A stretch of 17,444 bases of DNA from assembly GCA_023415715.1 (NCBI GenBank), contig JAEZJP010000241.1, forward strand, positions 1 to 17,444. The letters are read 5' to 3'. Origin of the DNA: Bacillota bacterium (lineage in GTDB: Bacteria; Bacillota; Clostridia; Christensenellales; Aristaeellaceae). Under the pieces are notes generated by a model. The model did not search any database and was not told where the DNA came from. It was given only the letters and a program-made list of their open reading frames with translations. Made by a program: the position numbers and the translations under genes. Every line of letters begins with the position of its first letter. The first letter of the stretch is position 1. Positions 15,231 through 17,444 of this stretch are shown here, in pieces.

Positions 15231-16391
15231 ATGAAGCGTGTGATACTGACCGTTCTGGACGGTGTGGGCGTAGGCGCATTACCCGATGCCGCGTCTTATG
15301 GCGATGTAGGTTCCAATACTCTAAAACATGTGGTGTCTGTAGCGAGCCCCGCCTTGCCCAACATGGCAAAAATCGGCCTGGGGCAGATTGATGGTGCGGG
15401 CTATCCCGCTGACGACGGCGCAAAAGGCGCTTTCGGCAAGGCTGTGGAACGTTCGCCGGGGAAGGACACCACCACCGGCCATTGGGAAATGGCGGGCTTA
15501 ACGCTGAAACAGCCTTTTCCCACCTATCCCAACGGCTTTCCCAAAGAGGTAATGGAAGCCTTTGAAAGCGCTATCTTCACCAAGACACTGGGCAACAAGC
15601 CCGCCTCCGGCACGGAGATTTTGGTGGAGCTGGGGGAGGAGCATTTGAAGACCGGTTATCCCATCGTATACACCTCGGCGGACAGCGTGTTTCAGATTGC
15701 CTGCCACGAATCTATTTATTCACCGGACAGGCTGTACGAAATATGTGAGATTGCCAGGCGGATCCTGACCGGAAAACATGCGGTAGGCCGGGTGATCGCA
15801 AGACCCTTTGCGGGGGAACCGGGGAATTTCGTTAGAACGCCAAGAAGGCATGATTTTTCAGTGGACCCCACAGGAGAAACGCTGCTGGACGTAGTAAAGG
15901 CGGCAGGAATGCAGGTAATGGGCGTAGGAAAAATAGAGGATATCTTCAATCACCGGGGCCTTACCAAAAGCAATCATGCTGCCGGTAACCCGGCCTGCAT
16001 TGAGGCGATGCTTGATTACATGCGTGAGGATTTCACGGGGCTTTTGTTCACCAACCTGGTGGACACCGACATGGTGTATGGCCACCGGAACGATCCCATC
16101 GGCTACGCCCAGGCGCTTACCTATTTTGATTCAAAGCTTCCGGAAGTGTTTTCCCTCATGGGGCCGGAGGATTTGCTGATCATCACCGCCGATCACGGGG
16201 TGGACCCTACCTTCCCCGGCACCGACCATACCAGGGAGCATGTGCCCATCCTGTGCTGGCACAAGGGAATGAAAAAGCTGGTGAATCTGGGCGTGCGGGA
16301 TACGTATGCCGATATCGGCGCCACGGCTGCTGAGTATTTGGGGCTTCCACAGCGCTTTTCGGCTAAATCTTTCCTAAACGAAATCCTGTAG
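15231..16391 (+). CDS. deoB: Phosphopentomutase
   Basis: This 386-residue cytoplasmic enzyme interconverts (deoxy)ribose 1-phosphate and 5-phosphate, linking nucleoside breakdown to sugar metabolism. The length is typical. Metal-binding positions of the bacterial alkaline-phosphatase-superfamily mutase are all present: D10 (VLDGVGVGALPDA), D280 and H285 (VDTDMVYGHRND), D321 and H322 (TADHGVDPTFPG) and H333 (TDHTREHVP). The phosphorylated threonine lies in KDTTTGHWEM (78-87), probably T82. AAAGGAGG lies 5 bases before the ATG. The next gene, punA, starts 15 bases after the stop, and its product supplies the pentose 1-phosphate substrate, so the two form a pathway operon. B. subtilis calls this gene drm and has the same drm-pupG-dacF order. 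No abnormality was seen. Confidence 0.97.
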   Translation: MKRVILTVLDGVGVGALPDAASYGDVGSNTLKHVVSVASPALPNMAKIGLGQIDGAGYPADDGAKGAFGKAVERSPGKDTTTGHWEMAGLTLKQPFPTYPNGFPKEVMEAFESAIFTKTLGNKPASGTEILVELGEEHLKTGYPIVYTSADSVFQIACHESIYSPDRLYEICEIARRILTGKHAVGRVIARPFAGEPGNFVRTPRRHDFSVDPTGETLLDVVKAAGMQVMGVGKIEDIFNHRGLTKSNHAAGNPACIEAMLDYMREDFTGLLFTNLVDTDMVYGHRNDPIGYAQALTYFDSKLPEVFSLMGPEDLLIITADHGVDPTFPGTDHTREHVPILCWHKGMKKLVNLGVRDTYADIGATAAEYLGLPQRFSAKSFLNEIL

Positions 16392-16406
16392 TACGGAGGA
16401 TACTTT

Positions 16407-17216
16407 ATGCTCAAAAAGATACATAAGGCGGCAAAGGTGATTGAGGAGGCCTGCGGGAGGGCAGATATCGGCATCATCCTGGGCACCGGTTTGGGTGACT
16501 TTGCAAAGACGCTTCATGATTCCAAATCGCTTTCCTACAGCGACATACCCGGCTTTCCGGAATCAACCGTACACGGTCATGCCGGCATGTGGCATAGCGG
16601 AGAGCTTCATGGTAAAAGAGTATGTATGATGCAGGGACGCTTTCATGCCTATGAAGGGTATGATCTGGAGGAGGTTACCTTACCCGTGCGGGTAATGGCG
16701 CTTTTAGGAGTGAAGGCGCTGATCGTCACCAATGCCGCCGGCGGCGTGAACCTTGATTTTCATCCAGGGGATCTGATGCAGATCACTGATTACATCAATT
16801 TTTCCGGGCGAAATCCTCTGCGTGGGCCTAACCTCGATGAATTCGGCCCCCGGTTTCCCGACATGACGTATGCCTTAGACCCAGAATTGGCAGCCCTTAC
16901 CCATAGGCTCGCTCAGGAATTGAATATCCGTTTGCAAAAAGGCGTGTACTGCTGGTTCAGCGGCCCCTGCTATGAAACGCCGGCGGAGATACGTATGGCC
17001 AGAATTCTGGGTGCTGACGCCGTGGGCATGTCCACCGTTCCGGAGACGATTGTTGCCAGGCATTGCGGCATGAGGGTTCTGGGTTTGAGCTGCATCACCA
17101 ATATGGCGGCCGGTATCCTGAACGCTCCACTTGCCCATGAGGAAGTCGTGGCTGCAGGCGAGCAGGTAAAGGATACGTTCAAGGCACTCATCGATGCGGT
17201 GATCGGCGAAGTGTAA
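16407..17216 (+). CDS. punA: Purine nucleoside phosphorylase (trimeric type)
   Basis: This 269-residue cytoplasmic enzyme splits purine (deoxy)nucleosides with phosphate to free base and (deoxy)ribose 1-phosphate. The family's phosphate loop is ILGTGLGDF (24-32), followed by VHGHAG (55-60), QGRFHAYEG (76-84) and TNAAGGV (108-114). FSGPCYETPAE (184-194) and GMSTVPE (207-213) form the base and ribose sites. E190 and N232 correspond to the Glu and Asn that favour 6-oxopurines such as inosine and guanosine in the trimeric class, and H244 lies in the family's position. ACGGAGGA precedes the ATG at a good distance. It is the second gene of the deoB operon. B. subtilis names the equivalent gene pupG (punA elsewhere). 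Substrate preference is an inference from the conserved residues. Confidence 0.96.
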   Translation: MLKKIHKAAKVIEEACGRADIGIILGTGLGDFAKTLHDSKSLSYSDIPGFPESTVHGHAGMWHSGELHGKRVCMMQGRFHAYEGYDLEEVTLPVRVMALLGVKALIVTNAAGGVNLDFHPGDLMQITDYINFSGRNPLRGPNLDEFGPRFPDMTYALDPELAALTHRLAQELNIRLQKGVYCWFSGPCYETPAEIRMARILGADAVGMSTVPETIVARHCGMRVLGLSCITNMAAGILNAPLAHEEVVAAGEQVKDTFKALIDAVIGEV

Positions 17217-17256
17217 ATATGCCAAAAAATCCCATGCCTTTTCCCGGCCATGTCAG

Positions 17257-17277
17257 GGTATGATAAGAACACATACC
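17257..17277. repeat. Short inverted repeat upstream of dacF
   Basis: GGTATG (17257-17262) and CATACC (17272-17277) form a perfect 6-base inverted repeat with a 9-base spacer, 25 bases before the start codon at 17303. It may be an operator or an RNA hairpin, but it could also be chance. No SigF promoter fully matching the known consensus was recognised here. Confidence 0.3.
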
Positions 17278-17302
17278 GCTTGACTTGGGAAGGGGATACA
17301 TC

Positions 17303-17444
17303 ATGGGTAAAGGGATGCGATTCTTTGCGGCACTACTGGCCGTTTTGCTCATCATACCTGCGGCGGGGGCCGCACCGTTGGAAACGGGGGAATCCGTTCC
17401 CCTTACTTCGCCATCTGTTGTGCTGGCGGAGGTGTCCACCGGAA
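17303..17444 (+). CDS. dacF: Probable D-alanyl-D-alanine carboxypeptidase, N-terminal fragment (3' end outside window)
   Basis: Only the first 47 codons are present. They encode a clear signal peptide (MGKGMRFFAALLAVLLIIP, cleavage near AGA-AP), followed by a spacer and PSVVLAEVSTG, which resembles the start of the mature DacA/DacF penicillin-binding fold (A-S-A-V-L-M-E-A-S-T-G). The active-site SxxK lies beyond the window. AAGGGG lies 7 bases before the ATG. The dacF assignment rests on the fragment plus gene order: drm-pupG-dacF-spoIIA in B. subtilis, where DacF trims peptidoglycan during spore cortex and germ cell wall formation. It starts 86 bases after punA, so it may have its own promoter. 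An unrelated exported protein cannot be excluded from 47 residues. Confidence 0.7.
   Translation, partial: MGKGMRFFAALLAVLLIIPAAGAAPLETGESVPLTSPSVVLAEVSTG

Overview
The window looks like mid-GC chromosomal DNA from an endospore-forming Bacillota, most likely a clostridial lineage. The evidence is a complete GerA-family germination receptor operon, a Tlp-type small spore protein, the deoB-punA-dacF gene order known from Bacillus subtilis (drm-pupG-dacF, next to spoIIA), AGGAGG-type ribosome binding sites and clostridial-style chemoreceptors. Species cannot be named from sequence alone. No tRNA, rRNA, insertion sequence, CRISPR array or phage gene was seen.

Layout: (1) 1-7591, plus strand, is a chemoreceptor island. 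It holds the 3' end of one methyl-accepting chemotaxis protein (MCP), three complete MCPs with different sensor regions (a helical-bundle sensor carrying 31-residue tandem repeats, a plain four-helix-bundle type, and a double-Cache type), then a cheV adaptor gene and a strong-looking terminator. The MCP signalling halves are very similar at DNA level, which points to tandem duplication with sensor exchange. Three of the four MCPs end in a related tail finishing in GKY; the fourth has lost it. (2) 7663-10434, plus strand, encodes a large exported protein with lamin-tail-like repeats, a chitobiase C-terminal-like domain and a CotH kinase-like domain. (3) 14536-10483, minus strand, is a gerK-type germinant receptor operon in the order A-C-D-B. 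D is a 65-residue two-helix membrane protein with a GTG start, and a forespore (sigma-G-like) promoter candidate lies just upstream of A. (4) 15071-14847, minus strand, is tlp, with its own terminator before the ger promoter. (5) 15231-17444, plus strand, is deoB, punA and the start of a probable dacF.

How the genes fit together: the right half is a spore-biology neighbourhood (germinant sensing, forespore protein, spore-associated D-Ala-D-Ala carboxypeptidase) with purine nucleoside salvage embedded in it, as in B. subtilis. The left half is a vegetative sensory module feeding the chemotaxis kinase through CheV; no CheA, CheW, CheR, CheB, CheD or CheY gene is visible, so these receptors must plug into a core encoded elsewhere.

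The most unusual items are the tandem-repeat sensor, the conserved GKY receptor tails with one apparent loss, the small D gene inside the ger operon, and the exported multi-domain CotH-like protein. None of these amounts to a demonstrated new system. Domain boundaries and membrane segments were read by eye and are approximate.
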